Positions 8,592 to 17,062 of a DNA stretch of 64,000 bases are shown here, in pieces. Made by a program: the position numbers and the translations under genes. The notes beneath the pieces are model-generated. The model was not told the DNA's origin. It did no database searches and saw only the letters and a list, made by a program, of their open reading frames with translations. Each line of letters opens with the position of its first letter. Positions within the stretch are counted from its first letter, which is position 1. The stretch is taken from positions 248,001 through 312,000 of the forward strand of contig NZ_NESH01000003.1 in NCBI RefSeq assembly GCF_003063355.1, in the 5' to 3' direction. Source of the DNA: Limnohabitans sp. Bal53 (GTDB lineage: Bacteria; Pseudomonadota; Gammaproteobacteria; Burkholderiales; Burkholderiaceae_C).

Positions 8592-10163
8592 ATGTCCCAA
8601 GCCGTTCAGCACCCCATCCACCCCGCCGTTCGCCGCCAGACCATTGCAGATGCCTTGCGCCGCACCGCGATCCGCTTGCCCACCAAGACCGGCATTGTGT
8701 GTGGCGCCAACACCTGGAGCTATGCAGAGTTCGATGTGCTGGTCACCCGCTTGGCCGCAGGCCTGGCCCGCATCGGTGTGGCCGAGGGCGACAAAGTGGC
8801 GGTCTTGGCCCGCAACTCGCACGGTTTTGCGGCGCTGCGTTTTGCGTTGGCCCGCCGTGGCGCGGTCATGGTGCCGATCAACTTCATGCTCAAGGCCGAA
8901 GAGGTGGCTTTCATCTTGCGTCATGCAGGTGCCAAAACCTTGGCCACCGACAGTGGCCTGGCCGAGCTGGCGCAGGCCGCATCCAAGCTCGACACACAAG
9001 TGCAGCAATTCATCTGGCTGCCCTCCGAAGACCCGAGCGAGCCCGTGTCGGGCATGCACAGTTTTGACACGCTGGCGGCTTGCACGGATGCGCTGCCTGA
9101 TGTGCAACTGGGCAGCTACGACGTGGCGCAGATCGTCTACACCAGCGGCACCGAGTCTTCGCCCAAAGGCGCACAACTGACGCACGATGCCGTCATGTGG
9201 CAATACGTCAGCTGCGTGATCGACGCTGAAATTGCCGAGGCCGATGTGGCCCTGCACGCGCTGCCGCTGTACCACTGCGCCCAGCTCGATGTGTTTTTTG
9301 GTCCGGCCATTTACATGGGCAGCACGAATGTGATCACGTCCAAGCCCACGCCCGACAACCTGCTGCCCATGCTCGAAAAATTCGGCATCACCAGCTTCTT
9401 TGCACCGCCCACGGTGTGGATCGCGCTGCTGCGCTCGCCGTTGATGGATGCCGACAAGCTTTCCAAGTTGGCCAAGGGCTACTACGGTGCGTCCATCATG
9501 CCGGTCGAGGTACTCAAAGAGTTGGCTTCGCGCCTGCCCAGTGTGCGGCTGTGGAACCTCTATGGTCAGACCGAAATCGCACCTTTGGCCACCATGCTCG
9601 GCCCGGATGACCAGCTGCGCAAACCCGGATCGTGCGGCAAGGCGGTGCGCAACGTCGAAACCCGCGTGGTCAACGACGCCATGCAGGACGTGGCCGTGGG
9701 CGAGGTGGGCGAGATCGTGCACCGCTCGCCGCATTTGATGCTGGGCTACTTTCACGACGACGAGCGCACCAAGGCCTCGTTTGAGGGCGACTGGTTCCAC
9801 AGTGGTGATCTGGGCACGATCGACGAGGAGGGCTACATCACCGTGGTGGACCGCAAGAAGGACATGATCAAGTCCGGCGGCGAAAACGTGGCCAGCCGCG
9901 AGGTGGAAGAGATGATTTACCGGTTGTCGCAAGTCAGCGAAGTGGCGGTCATTGGCTTGCCTGATCCGAAATGGGTGGAGGCGGTGACGGCCGTGATCGT
10001 GGTGAAGGCCGGACAGACGCTGGACGAAGCGGCCGTGATCGCGCATTGCACTCAGTACATGGCCGGTTTCAAGTGCCCCAAGCGTGTGGTGTTCACCGAC
10101 ACCTTGCCCAAAAACCCGAGCGGCAAACTGCTCAAGCGGGATTTGCGTCAGCGCTACGCTTGA
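8592..10163 (+). CDS. Acyl-CoA synthetase (AMP-forming, FadD-like)
   Basis: 523-residue member of the ANL adenylating superfamily; it activates a carboxylic acid to its CoA thioester via an acyl-AMP. Visible motifs in order: P-loop YTSGTESSPKGA near residue 180, YGQTE near 325, the hinge region GDWFHSGDLG and DRKKDMIKSGGENV near 400-435, and the C-terminal catalytic lysine K512 in NPSGKLLKRDLR. The sequence style is that of medium/long-chain or aromatic acyl-CoA ligases; the acid cannot be told. I chose the ATG at 8592 because AGGAG lies at 8578-8582; an in-frame TTG ten codons upstream is unsupported. It ends 10 bp before a repeat array. Confidence 0.9.
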   Translation: MSQAVQHPIHPAVRRQTIADALRRTAIRLPTKTGIVCGANTWSYAEFDVLVTRLAAGLARIGVAEGDKVAVLARNSHGFAALRFALARRGAVMVPINFMLKAEEVAFILRHAGAKTLATDSGLAELAQAASKLDTQVQQFIWLPSEDPSEPVSGMHSFDTLAACTDALPDVQLGSYDVAQIVYTSGTESSPKGAQLTHDAVMWQYVSCVIDAEIAEADVALHALPLYHCAQLDVFFGPAIYMGSTNVITSKPTPDNLLPMLEKFGITSFFAPPTVWIALLRSPLMDADKLSKLAKGYYGASIMPVEVLKELASRLPSVRLWNLYGQTEIAPLATMLGPDDQLRKPGSCGKAVRNVETRVVNDAMQDVAVGEVGEIVHRSPHLMLGYFHDDERTKASFEGDWFHSGDLGTIDEEGYITVVDRKKDMIKSGGENVASREVEEMIYRLSQVSEVAVIGLPDPKWVEAVTAVIVVKAGQTLDEAAVIAHCTQYMAGFKCPKRVVFTDTLPKNPSGKLLKRDLRQRYA

Positions 10164-10172
10164 ACTGGGTCG

Positions 10173-10497
10173 CTATCGCGGTCAGAGACCGCTCCTACAG
10201 CTTGTGTTGGGTGTGCTGTGCTGATGATTGGTTCTTGGGCTGGCATTTGGACATGGATGGGCCGCGTAGGTAGGAGCGGTCTTTGGCCGCGATGATTTTT
10301 AGCGGGCGGTCGATCTCGGTTGGTGGGCGCTCCCACAGCTTGTGTTGCGAATGCTGTGCTGATCCACTTGCACTTGGGGTGTCCCTTGGCTATGGATGAG
10401 CCGTGTGGGTAGGAGCGGTCTCTGACCGCGATGGTTTTTAGCGGGTGCTCCATCGTGGTCAGGGACCGCTCCTGCAACTGGGCAGATGCTGACAAGC
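10173..10497. repeat. 138-bp tandem array built from family A REP units
   Basis: About 2.3 imperfect copies with a period of 138 bp: the marker CAGCTTGTGTTG starts at 10198 and again at 10336, and its remnant GCAACTGGG follows at about 10474. Each period holds the 23-bp family A palindrome in both orientations: minus at 10176-10198, plus at 10270-10292, degraded minus near 10312-10337, plus at 10409-10431, minus at 10453-10475. It separates the acyl-CoA synthetase from the GntR gene and contains no gene I can support. The opposite strand is open over much of the array, but this is a low-complexity effect of the repeats. Confidence 0.85.
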
Positions 10498-10530
10498 GCG
10501 TGGACCTGACTAGGGAAATCACTGATCAAA

Positions 10531-10570
10531 TGTCCTATGCATAAGACCTGAATGTCCTATTGACAGGACA
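10531..10570. promoter_or_regulatory. Paired dyad operators before the GntR gene
   Basis: A perfect dyad TGTCCTATTGACAGGACA (6-bp arms, 6-bp centre) lies at 10553-10570, and a degenerate copy TGTCCTATGCATAAGACC at 10531-10548. The two start 22 bp apart, about two helical turns, and end 17 bp before the regulator's start codon. This is the geometry expected for an autoregulating GntR dimer pair. That the GntR protein binds here is an inference. Confidence 0.55.
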
Positions 10571-10586
10571 ATGGGACTGTTCCACG

Positions 10587-11399
10587 ATGCAGTTCATGGA
10601 TGCCCATTTGCCATTGCCCAAATACCACCAGATCTATCTGGTGCTGCGTGAGCAATTGCGCGAGGGCCGCTTTGACGATGGTTTGCCAGGCGAGTTGGCC
10701 TTGATGGGGCAGTTTGGTGTGGCGCGTGTCACGGTGCGGCGTGCCTTGTCGCAATTGGCCGAAGAAGGGCTGATTCAGCGCGAGCCCGGGCGCGGCACAC
10801 GGCCCGTGACGGCGCGATCACAGGAGGTGCAGATGCAGGCCTCGACCATGGTCAGTGGCCAACAGGCCCGCCTCACGGGTTTGTTGGAGAACCTGGTCAC
10901 CATGGGCATGCGCACCAAGGTCAAGGTGCTGAGTGTGGAGCGCATGCGCGCCCCGGTGGATGTGGCTGTTGCGCTCAAGCTGCAAAGCGCCCAATTGGTG
11001 CAAAAAGCCGAACGCGTGCGCAGCACGCCCGAGGGGCCCCTGTCGCACATCACCACCTGGGTGCCCGATGCGATTTCGGCGGGCTTTGGCAAGCGCGAGT
11101 TGGCGCAAAAACCCATTTTGGTGCTGCTCGAAGAGTCGGGCGTCAAGGTGGGTCGGGCCGAGCAAACCATTTCGGCCCGCTTGGCCGATGTGGGCATGGC
11201 CCAGCATTTGGATGTTTCTGTCGGATCGGCCTTGCTGGCGGTGCGGCGTTTGATTTATGACGAGGACGACCGTCCCGTCCAATGGCTGCATGGCTTGTAC
11301 CGACCGGACCGGTACGAATACCAGATGCAGTTATCCCGCGTTGGCAGCATTGACGCCAAGGTGTGGGTAAGCCAAGAGCTGTCCGCCAACTTTCATTAA
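10587..11399 (+). CDS. GntR-family (HutC subfamily, UTRA) transcriptional regulator
   Basis: About 270 residues. The N-terminal winged helix-turn-helix is seen in PLPKYHQIYLVLREQL through VARVTVRRALSQLAEEGLI and REPGRGT, and the rest is a UTRA-type ligand-binding domain with the conserved ending R-x-I-Y-D-E-D-D-x-P. UTRA regulators usually sense a small molecule handled by adjacent genes. It is the first gene of the catabolic locus, 19 bp before the ABC receptor gene, and two dyads stand in its leader. The start is uncertain: ATG at 10587 or 10596, with no clear Shine-Dalgarno; a TTG at 10560 would lie within the dyad. Confidence 0.85.
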   Translation: MQFMDAHLPLPKYHQIYLVLREQLREGRFDDGLPGELALMGQFGVARVTVRRALSQLAEEGLIQREPGRGTRPVTARSQEVQMQASTMVSGQQARLTGLLENLVTMGMRTKVKVLSVERMRAPVDVAVALKLQSAQLVQKAERVRSTPEGPLSHITTWVPDAISAGFGKRELAQKPILVLLEESGVKVGRAEQTISARLADVGMAQHLDVSVGSALLAVRRLIYDEDDRPVQWLHGLYRPDRYEYQMQLSRVGSIDAKVWVSQELSANFH

Positions 11400-11418
11400 C
11401 TTTTTCAAGGATGTTCTC

Positions 11419-12621
11419 ATGACCTCACGTCGCACTTTCATGGGCCAGTCCGCTGCTGCGGCCTCGGCACTCGCGTTTCCACTGGTGGCCGGCGCACAGC
11501 CCAAGCCCGTCAAAGTGGGTGTTCTGCACCCTGTCACCGGTGCTTTGGCTTATTCGGGCCAGCAGTGCCGCATGGGCGCCTTGATGGCGATTGAAGACAT
11601 CAACAAGGCTGGTGGCATCAAGTCGCTCGGCGGCGCAAAGATCGAAGCCATGTTGGGCGATGCGCAGTCCAGCCCCCAAGCGGGCACTGCCGAAATCGAA
11701 AAGATGAATGAGGCGGGCGTGAGTGCCGTGGTCGGTGCCTTTGCATCCGCCATTTGCCTGGCCACCACACAAGCGGCGGCCAAATACAACCTGCCCCATG
11801 TGGTGGACGTTGGTGTGGCTGACCAGATCGTCGAGCGTGGCCTGAAAAACACCTTCCGTTTTGGCCCCGGCTACAAAAAGTGCGCCGAGACGGCTGTGGC
11901 CAGCTTGCACGCCCTGAACACTGCTGCTGGCAAGCCCGCCCGCACCGTGATGATCGTGCACGAAGAGTCTTTGTTCGGCACGGGCACCGCCAACTTGCTG
12001 GCCAAAGAGTTGCCCGGCTACGGCTACGAAGTCAAAGAAATCATCAAGCACGCCAACCCCACACGTGACTTCAACAACATTGCCCTGCGCATCAAGCAGG
12101 TCAACCCCGACATCCTGATCCCAGCCAACTACTACAACGAATACGCTTTGCTGGTGCGCACTTTGCAGCAGCAAAAAATCACGCCCAAGGCCATCTACTC
12201 GGTGTTGGGTGGTGCGGCGTCGAGCTACAAGTTCGTCAAGGAGTTTCCCGATGCGGCCAACGGCATCATCGACTGCAACCACTGGTTCAACCCCAAAGAC
12301 AAGCGCTCGGCCGAATTGCGCAAGCGTGTGGAAGCACAGGGCCAGTTCTTCAGCTACGAAGTGTTCATGACCTACACCGCCATGATGCTGCTGGCCGATG
12401 CGATTGAGCGCGCCAAGTCGCCCGACCGTGCCGCCATCATCGACGCGCTGGCTTCGAGCAAATTTGAAAATCACATCATGCCCTACGGCGCGACCAATTT
12501 TGTCAACGGTCAGAACATGGGCGCACAGCCTTTGATGATGCAAGTGCAAAAGGGTGACATCAAGGTGATCGTGCCGCGCGACTACCGCGAAGTCGAGCCC
12601 ATCTTCCCGCTCAAGGGCTGA
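11419..12621 (+). CDS. LivJ-type ABC transporter substrate-binding protein
   Basis: 400-residue periplasmic receptor of the type-I fold used by branched-chain amino acid, amide and aromatic-acid ABC importers. A Tat-like leader (SRRTFMG at residues 3-9, then an Ala-rich core ending VAGAQ) precedes the mature start KPVKVGVLHPVTGALAYSGQ. The ligand-binding hallmarks include the early Ser/Thr loop and EESLFGTGTANLL near residue 180. The sequence is nearer to amide/urea-type receptors than to LivJ itself, so the ligand is likely the catabolic substrate of the locus. An AAGGA site lies before the ATG at 11419. First structural gene after the regulator. Confidence 0.9.
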   Translation: MTSRRTFMGQSAAAASALAFPLVAGAQPKPVKVGVLHPVTGALAYSGQQCRMGALMAIEDINKAGGIKSLGGAKIEAMLGDAQSSPQAGTAEIEKMNEAGVSAVVGAFASAICLATTQAAAKYNLPHVVDVGVADQIVERGLKNTFRFGPGYKKCAETAVASLHALNTAAGKPARTVMIVHEESLFGTGTANLLAKELPGYGYEVKEIIKHANPTRDFNNIALRIKQVNPDILIPANYYNEYALLVRTLQQQKITPKAIYSVLGGAASSYKFVKEFPDAANGIIDCNHWFNPKDKRSAELRKRVEAQGQFFSYEVFMTYTAMMLLADAIERAKSPDRAAIIDALASSKFENHIMPYGATNFVNGQNMGAQPLMMQVQKGDIKVIVPRDYREVEPIFPLKG

Positions 12622-12645
12622 GCTGCGCTGACCTGAAAGACCCCG

Positions 12646-13518
12646 ATGCTGGACTTCAACATCCTGTTTCCTTCGGTGCTCAACGGCATCACCACCGGTG
12701 CCGTGTACGCGCTGATTGCGCTGGGCCTCACGCTCATTTATGGCGTGCTGCACATCATCAATTTCGCGCACGGCGCGTCTTTGATGGTGGCGCTGTATGG
12801 CGTGTACATGCTCAAGGAACACTTCGGGGTCGATCCCTACATGGCCCTGCCCATCATGGTGCCCGCCATGTTTGTGCTGGGCTATGCGCTGCAACGCGGT
12901 GTGATCAACCGCGCCAGCCACGGCAAGGACGAAAACATTTTGCTGGTCACGCTGGGCATTTCCATCGTGCTGGAGAACTTGGCGCTGCTGTTTTTCAAGT
13001 CCGATACGCGCACCATTGAAACGGCCTACACCTTGACCACCGTCGAGATCGGGCCAGCCTTCATTGCACTGCCCAAGCTGGTGTCGTTTGCCGGGGCCTT
13101 GGTTGTTTCGGCCGTGCTGCTGCTGATCGTGCAAAAAACCGACTTGGGCCGCGCCATTCGCGCCGTGTCCAAAGAAAAGCAGGGCGCACGCTTGATGGGC
13201 ATCGATGTGGACCACGTGTACGCCATGTGTTTTGGTTTGGGTCTGGCCAGTCTGGGCGCAGCGGCTTGCTTTTTGATGCCGGCCTATTACGTGAACCCGC
13301 AAGTGGGAAATGGCTTTGTGTTGGTCGCCTTCACCATCGTGGTGCTGGGCGGCATGGGCAGTTTTGCCGGGGCTTTGCTCGGTGGTTTGCTGATCGGTGT
13401 GGTGGAGTCGCTGGGCGGTTTGCTGCTGGGTGAGTCGCTGGGTCAAGTGGGCATTTTTGTGATTTTTATTGCGGTGCTGTTGCTGCGGCCGCAAGGATTT
13501 TTTGGAGCGAAGGCATGA
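12646..13518 (+). CDS. LivH-type ABC transporter permease
   Basis: 290-residue inner-membrane permease with about eight helices and the family patterns NGITTGAVYALIALGLTLIYGVL near the N-terminus and the cytoplasmic coupling loop around RAVSKEKQGARLMGID (residues 172-188). It pairs with the LivM-type permease that follows, whose ATG overlaps its TGA. Works with the receptor 24 bp upstream and the two ATPases downstream as a complete HAAT-family importer. Confidence 0.93.
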   Translation: MLDFNILFPSVLNGITTGAVYALIALGLTLIYGVLHIINFAHGASLMVALYGVYMLKEHFGVDPYMALPIMVPAMFVLGYALQRGVINRASHGKDENILLVTLGISIVLENLALLFFKSDTRTIETAYTLTTVEIGPAFIALPKLVSFAGALVVSAVLLLIVQKTDLGRAIRAVSKEKQGARLMGIDVDHVYAMCFGLGLASLGAAACFLMPAYYVNPQVGNGFVLVAFTIVVLGGMGSFAGALLGGLLIGVVESLGGLLLGESLGQVGIFVIFIAVLLLRPQGFFGAKA

Positions 13519-14492
13519 AAGACTTTCGCAACATCGCATTGTTTGTGGTGCTGGTGGGGGCGGTGCCCTTGTTCACCGACTCGGGCGTGATGCTCAACTT
13601 TGTCATGACCTCTTTGTACGCCTGCTTGCTCTCGCAAGCTTGGAACGTGCTGGGCGGTTTTGGCGGACAGTTTTCTTTTGGCCACGCGCTGTTTTTTGGC
13701 ACGGGTGCCTATGTGCAGGCGATTGCGCAAATGCAGTGGGGCCTGAGCCCCTGGGTGGCTTTGCCATTGGCCATGTTGTTTGCGGCGGGTGTTGGCGCGT
13801 TTGTGGGTGCGGCCTCGTTCCGTTATGGCCTCAAGGGCTCTTACTTTGCGCTGGTCACGCTGGCTTTTGCCGAGGTGTTCCGCATTTTGGCCACCTCAGT
13901 GCCTTTCACGGGTGCGGGCGTAGGCCTGATGCTGCCGCTCAAAGAGTCGGCGGCCAACATGCAGTTTGGCAGCCGCGCCGGTTTCATCTGGCTCATGCTG
14001 GGCTTGGTCACGCTGGCGCTGTGCATCACCGCTTGGCTGCGCCACTCGCGCTTTGGCGCTTACTTGCAGGCGGTGCGCGACAACGAAGACGCGGCGCGTG
14101 CGATTGGTGTGAACCCCTTCAGCGTCAAGCTGATCGCCACCATTTTGTCGGGCGGCCTGATGGGCGCAGGCGGCGCGTTTTATGTGCAGGTATTCCAGTA
14201 CATCGACCCGGGCATTGCCTTTGGGGCGCACACTTCGGTCGAGGCTCTGGTGGGCGCGATTGTGGGTGGCATGGGCACCTTGTGGGGCCCGCTCTTGGGC
14301 GCGGTGAGTCTGCACATCCTGGCCGATGTCACGCGCAATTTGTTTGGGCAGCTGCCCGGCATCAACATGGTCATTTATGGCGTGGTGCTGATTGTGATCG
14401 TGATGTTCTTGCCGCGCGGCATTGCGGGCTTGGGCACCATCACGCCGCTGCAATGGTTGCGCAGTAGCAAGTCGGATGGAGACAAATCATGA
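13515..14492 (+). CDS. LivM-type ABC transporter permease
   Basis: 325-residue membrane permease. The family region LLSQAWNVLGGFGGQFSFGHA lies near residue 37, and the EAA-like loop RDNEDAARAIGVN near residue 190 contacts the ATPase. It overlaps livH by 4 bp on the 5' side and livG by 4 bp on the 3' side (both ATGA). The second permease of the heterodimeric channel for the substrate of this locus. Confidence 0.93.
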   Translation: MKDFRNIALFVVLVGAVPLFTDSGVMLNFVMTSLYACLLSQAWNVLGGFGGQFSFGHALFFGTGAYVQAIAQMQWGLSPWVALPLAMLFAAGVGAFVGAASFRYGLKGSYFALVTLAFAEVFRILATSVPFTGAGVGLMLPLKESAANMQFGSRAGFIWLMLGLVTLALCITAWLRHSRFGAYLQAVRDNEDAARAIGVNPFSVKLIATILSGGLMGAGGAFYVQVFQYIDPGIAFGAHTSVEALVGAIVGGMGTLWGPLLGAVSLHILADVTRNLFGQLPGINMVIYGVVLIVIVMFLPRGIAGLGTITPLQWLRSSKSDGDKS

Positions 14493-15265
14493 GCACGCTG
14501 CTGCAAATCGAGGGCGTGGGCAAGTCCTTTGGCGGCTTGAAGGCCGTGCAAAACGTGAGCCTGTCGGTGACCGAAGGCCGCCTGAGCGCCTTGATTGGCC
14601 CCAACGGCGCAGGCAAAACCACCTTGTTCGCGCTCATGTCGGGCTTTTTGACGCCGGACACGGGCCGGGTGGTGTTTGCCGGCCAAGACATCACCGGCCA
14701 ACCACCGCACCTGAATGCCCGCATGGGCCTGACACGCACTTTCCAGATCGTGCAGCCTTTTGCGGCGCAAACGGTGCGCGAGAACATCGCGGTGGGGGCG
14801 CACTTGCACTTGCCAAGCCGAGCGCAGGCGCTGGAATTTGCCGAATCGGTGGCAAGCCAAGTCGGCTTGACGCCCCAACTCGACAAGCTGGCCAGCGACC
14901 TGACGGTGGCCGGTCGCAAGCGGCTGGAGCTGGCCCGTGCACTGGCCACGCGCCCGCGCTTGCTGCTGCTCGATGAGGTGCTGGCAGGCCTGAATCCGCA
15001 AGAAATTGCCGAGATGATTCCGGTGGTGCAAGGCATTGCGCAAAGCGGCGTGACGGTGCTGATGATCGAGCACGTCATGCAAGCGGTGATGAGCTTGGCG
15101 CAAGAAGTGTGGGTGCTGGCGCAAGGGCAGCTGATTGCCCAAGGCACACCCCTTGAAGTCACGAACAACAAAGCCGTGGTCGAGGCCTATTTGGGCCACG
15201 GCACGGCAGAGCGTTTGCAAAAGAACGTCGCCCAAGCCCAAACAGTTCAGGAGGCACGCGCATGA
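14489..15265 (+). CDS. LivG-type ABC transporter ATPase
   Basis: 258-residue ATP-binding subunit. Walker A GPNGAGKTTLF is near residue 37, the Q-loop follows at RTFQIVQPF, and Walker B LLLLDEVLAGL lies near 160. The expected LSGGQ signature is replaced by TVAGRKRLEL, which is seen in some LivG-like proteins where the loop is degenerate. It has 4-bp overlaps with livM and livF. Confidence 0.92.
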   Translation: MSTLLQIEGVGKSFGGLKAVQNVSLSVTEGRLSALIGPNGAGKTTLFALMSGFLTPDTGRVVFAGQDITGQPPHLNARMGLTRTFQIVQPFAAQTVRENIAVGAHLHLPSRAQALEFAESVASQVGLTPQLDKLASDLTVAGRKRLELARALATRPRLLLLDEVLAGLNPQEIAEMIPVVQGIAQSGVTVLMIEHVMQAVMSLAQEVWVLAQGQLIAQGTPLEVTNNKAVVEAYLGHGTAERLQKNVAQAQTVQEARA

Positions 15266-15972
15266 CTGCTTTGTTGAATGTGCAGGGCCTCAAATCCGGC
15301 TACGGCGTGGTCGAGGTCTTGCGGGGTGTGGACCTGCAGGTCATGCCGGGTGAGCTGGTGGCCCTTTTGGGCAGCAACGGCGCAGGCAAGACCACGTTGA
15401 ACCTCACGCTCAGCGGCCTGGTGGCGACGCGCGCTGGGCAAGTGGGGTTTGACGGTCAAAACATCACTGGGCTGCACTCGCGCCAAGTGGTCCAGCATGG
15501 CTTGATTCAGGTGCCCGAAGGCCGCAAGGTCTTCCCCAACCTGAGCGTGCACGAGAACCTGGAGCTGGGTGCCTTCACCCGGGGCCGTGAGCGCAAGCAG
15601 CAAAACCTGGACAAGGTTTACGAAACTTTCCCGCGGCTGAAAGAGCGTGTGGCCCAGTTGGCGGGCACTTTGAGTGGCGGCGAGCAGCAAATGTTGGCCA
15701 TTGGCCGGGGCCTGATGGCCGAGCCGCGTTTGCTGATTCTGGACGAGCCCTCGCTGGGTTTGTCTCCCCTCTTGGTGGAAGAGTTGTTTGGCCTGATCTC
15801 GCAGCTGCGCAGCAGCGGCCTGGCGATCTTGTTGGTGGAACAAAACGTGGGCCAGTCGCTCGACATCGCCGACCGGGCCTATGTCATGGAAAACGGCCAG
15901 ATCCGTTTCACCGGCACACCCGCCGAGTTGTTGGCCAGTGACACGCTCAGACAAGCCTATTTGGGCATGTGA
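15262..15972 (+). CDS. LivF-type ABC transporter ATPase
   Basis: 236-residue second ATPase. It shows Walker A GSNGAGKTTLNL near residue 35, signature LSGGEQQMLAIGRGLM near 137, Walker B LLILDEPSLGLSP near 157, and the LivF-specific EQNV switch region near 193. It completes the five-gene importer. A 97-bp gap without a clear terminator separates it from the next gene, so transcription probably continues into the enzyme genes. Confidence 0.93.
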   Translation: MTALLNVQGLKSGYGVVEVLRGVDLQVMPGELVALLGSNGAGKTTLNLTLSGLVATRAGQVGFDGQNITGLHSRQVVQHGLIQVPEGRKVFPNLSVHENLELGAFTRGRERKQQNLDKVYETFPRLKERVAQLAGTLSGGEQQMLAIGRGLMAEPRLLILDEPSLGLSPLLVEELFGLISQLRSSGLAILLVEQNVGQSLDIADRAYVMENGQIRFTGTPAELLASDTLRQAYLGM

Positions 15973-16069
15973 TGGCCATGGGGGCGAACTGATGCCCTCG
16001 CACAGGGCAGCGTTCGCAAGCCAGCGTTGACAAATACCCGATTGATTTTTTGACAAGGAGGACAGCCAC

Positions 16070-17062
16070 ATGACACCAGCATCCATTTCGCAACGTTCCA
16101 CCTCTTCACGCCGTGCCTGGGTGCTGAGCGCAGCCTTGGCCTGTGTGGGCGCCACCGGCTGGGCACAGGCTCAAACACAGCCGCCCATCAAAATTTTGGT
16201 GGGTGCCCCCGCAGGCGGCACCACCGACACCATGGCCCGCACACTGGCCACGGTTTTGGGCACGCAACTGGGCCGCACGGTGGTGGTCGAGAACAAACCC
16301 GGCGCGGGCGGCAACCTGGCGGCTGACGCCGTGGCCAAGGCCGCGCCCGATGGCAACACGTTGCTCATGAGCTTCACCAGCCATGCCATCAATGCCTCTC
16401 TTTATCCCAAATTGCCGTTTGACCCGGTGAAAGACTTCACGCCGCTGACCATGGTGTCGACTTCGCCGTCGATCCTGGTGGCGCACCCCAAAGTGCCTGC
16501 CAGCAACGTCAAGGAATTGATCACGTTGGCCAAGTCCAAACCGGGGCAGCTCAACTTTGCGATTGGCGCTTTGGGCTCGTCCCTGCACATGGCGGGTGAC
16601 GCCTTCAAGATGCAGTCGGGCGTGTACATCGTCAACATCCCTTACCGGGGCACAGCGCCTGCGGTGCAGGACGTGCTGGCCGGGCAAGTCGAGTTGATGT
16701 TCGCCGCCATTGGCAACGTGCAAACACACATCAAGGCAGGCAAGCTCAAGGCCCTAGGCGTGACCAGCGCCAAGCGCCTGCCCGCATTTCCGGATGTGCC
16801 CACCATTAACGATAGCTTGCCCGGTTACGAGTCGAGCGCGTGGTTTGGATTGTTCGGCCCGGGACGCATGAGCCCTGAACTGAGCAAGCGCCTGTCGGAT
16901 GCGGCACGCGCGGCGGTGTTGTCGCCTGATGTCAAGCGCCGCATCGAAAGCGAAGGGGCCACGGCGGTGGGCAACAGCCCAGAAGAATTTGCACGATTTG
17001 TGGACAGCGAAATCGTGCGTTGGCGCGCGGTGGTGCAGTACGCGGGAGCCAAAGCCGAATGA
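16070..17062 (+). CDS. Bug/TctC-family periplasmic receptor
   Basis: 330 residues with a signal peptide (cleavage near AQAQTQ, about residue 36) followed by the Bug fold: IKILVGAPAGGTTDTMAR, then VVENKPGAGGNLAADAVAKA, and LPFDPVKDFTPLT. Bug receptors bind carboxylates, amides or aromatic acids and are greatly expanded in Burkholderiales, usually without cognate TctAB permeases, as here. A strong AAGGAGG site lies at 16054-16060. Its TGA overlaps the next ATG, so it is the first gene of the chain of coupled enzyme genes. Confidence 0.92.
   Translation: MTPASISQRSTSSRRAWVLSAALACVGATGWAQAQTQPPIKILVGAPAGGTTDTMARTLATVLGTQLGRTVVVENKPGAGGNLAADAVAKAAPDGNTLLMSFTSHAINASLYPKLPFDPVKDFTPLTMVSTSPSILVAHPKVPASNVKELITLAKSKPGQLNFAIGALGSSLHMAGDAFKMQSGVYIVNIPYRGTAPAVQDVLAGQVELMFAAIGNVQTHIKAGKLKALGVTSAKRLPAFPDVPTINDSLPGYESSAWFGLFGPGRMSPELSKRLSDAARAAVLSPDVKRRIESEGATAVGNSPEEFARFVDSEIVRWRAVVQYAGAKAE

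Noticed and set aside
7947..10046. A 699-codon minus-strand open frame reading through from the DUF2889 gene.
   Set aside because: Only 7947-8570 has family similarity. The rest is antisense to the acyl-CoA synthetase, whose motifs are all on the plus strand, and is an effect of high GC at third codon positions.
10173..10497. Possible CRISPR array.
   Set aside because: Period of 138 bp, only 2.3 copies, repeats diverged and in alternating orientation, spacers themselves repeated, no cas genes.
11425..13539. A 704-codon minus-strand open frame opposite the ABC receptor and LivH genes.
   Set aside because: His/Gln-rich shadow translation with no domain; the plus strand carries clear transporter genes.
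13469..14467. A 332-codon plus-strand frame overlapping livM in another frame.
   Set aside because: Lacks the permease pattern; livM in the adjacent frame has the ATGA couplings on both sides.
16027..16060. TTGACA at 16027 as a promoter for the enzyme genes.
   Set aside because: A -10 at normal spacing would fall on the AAGGAGG ribosome-binding site, leaving no room for a leader; read-through from the transporter genes is more likely.
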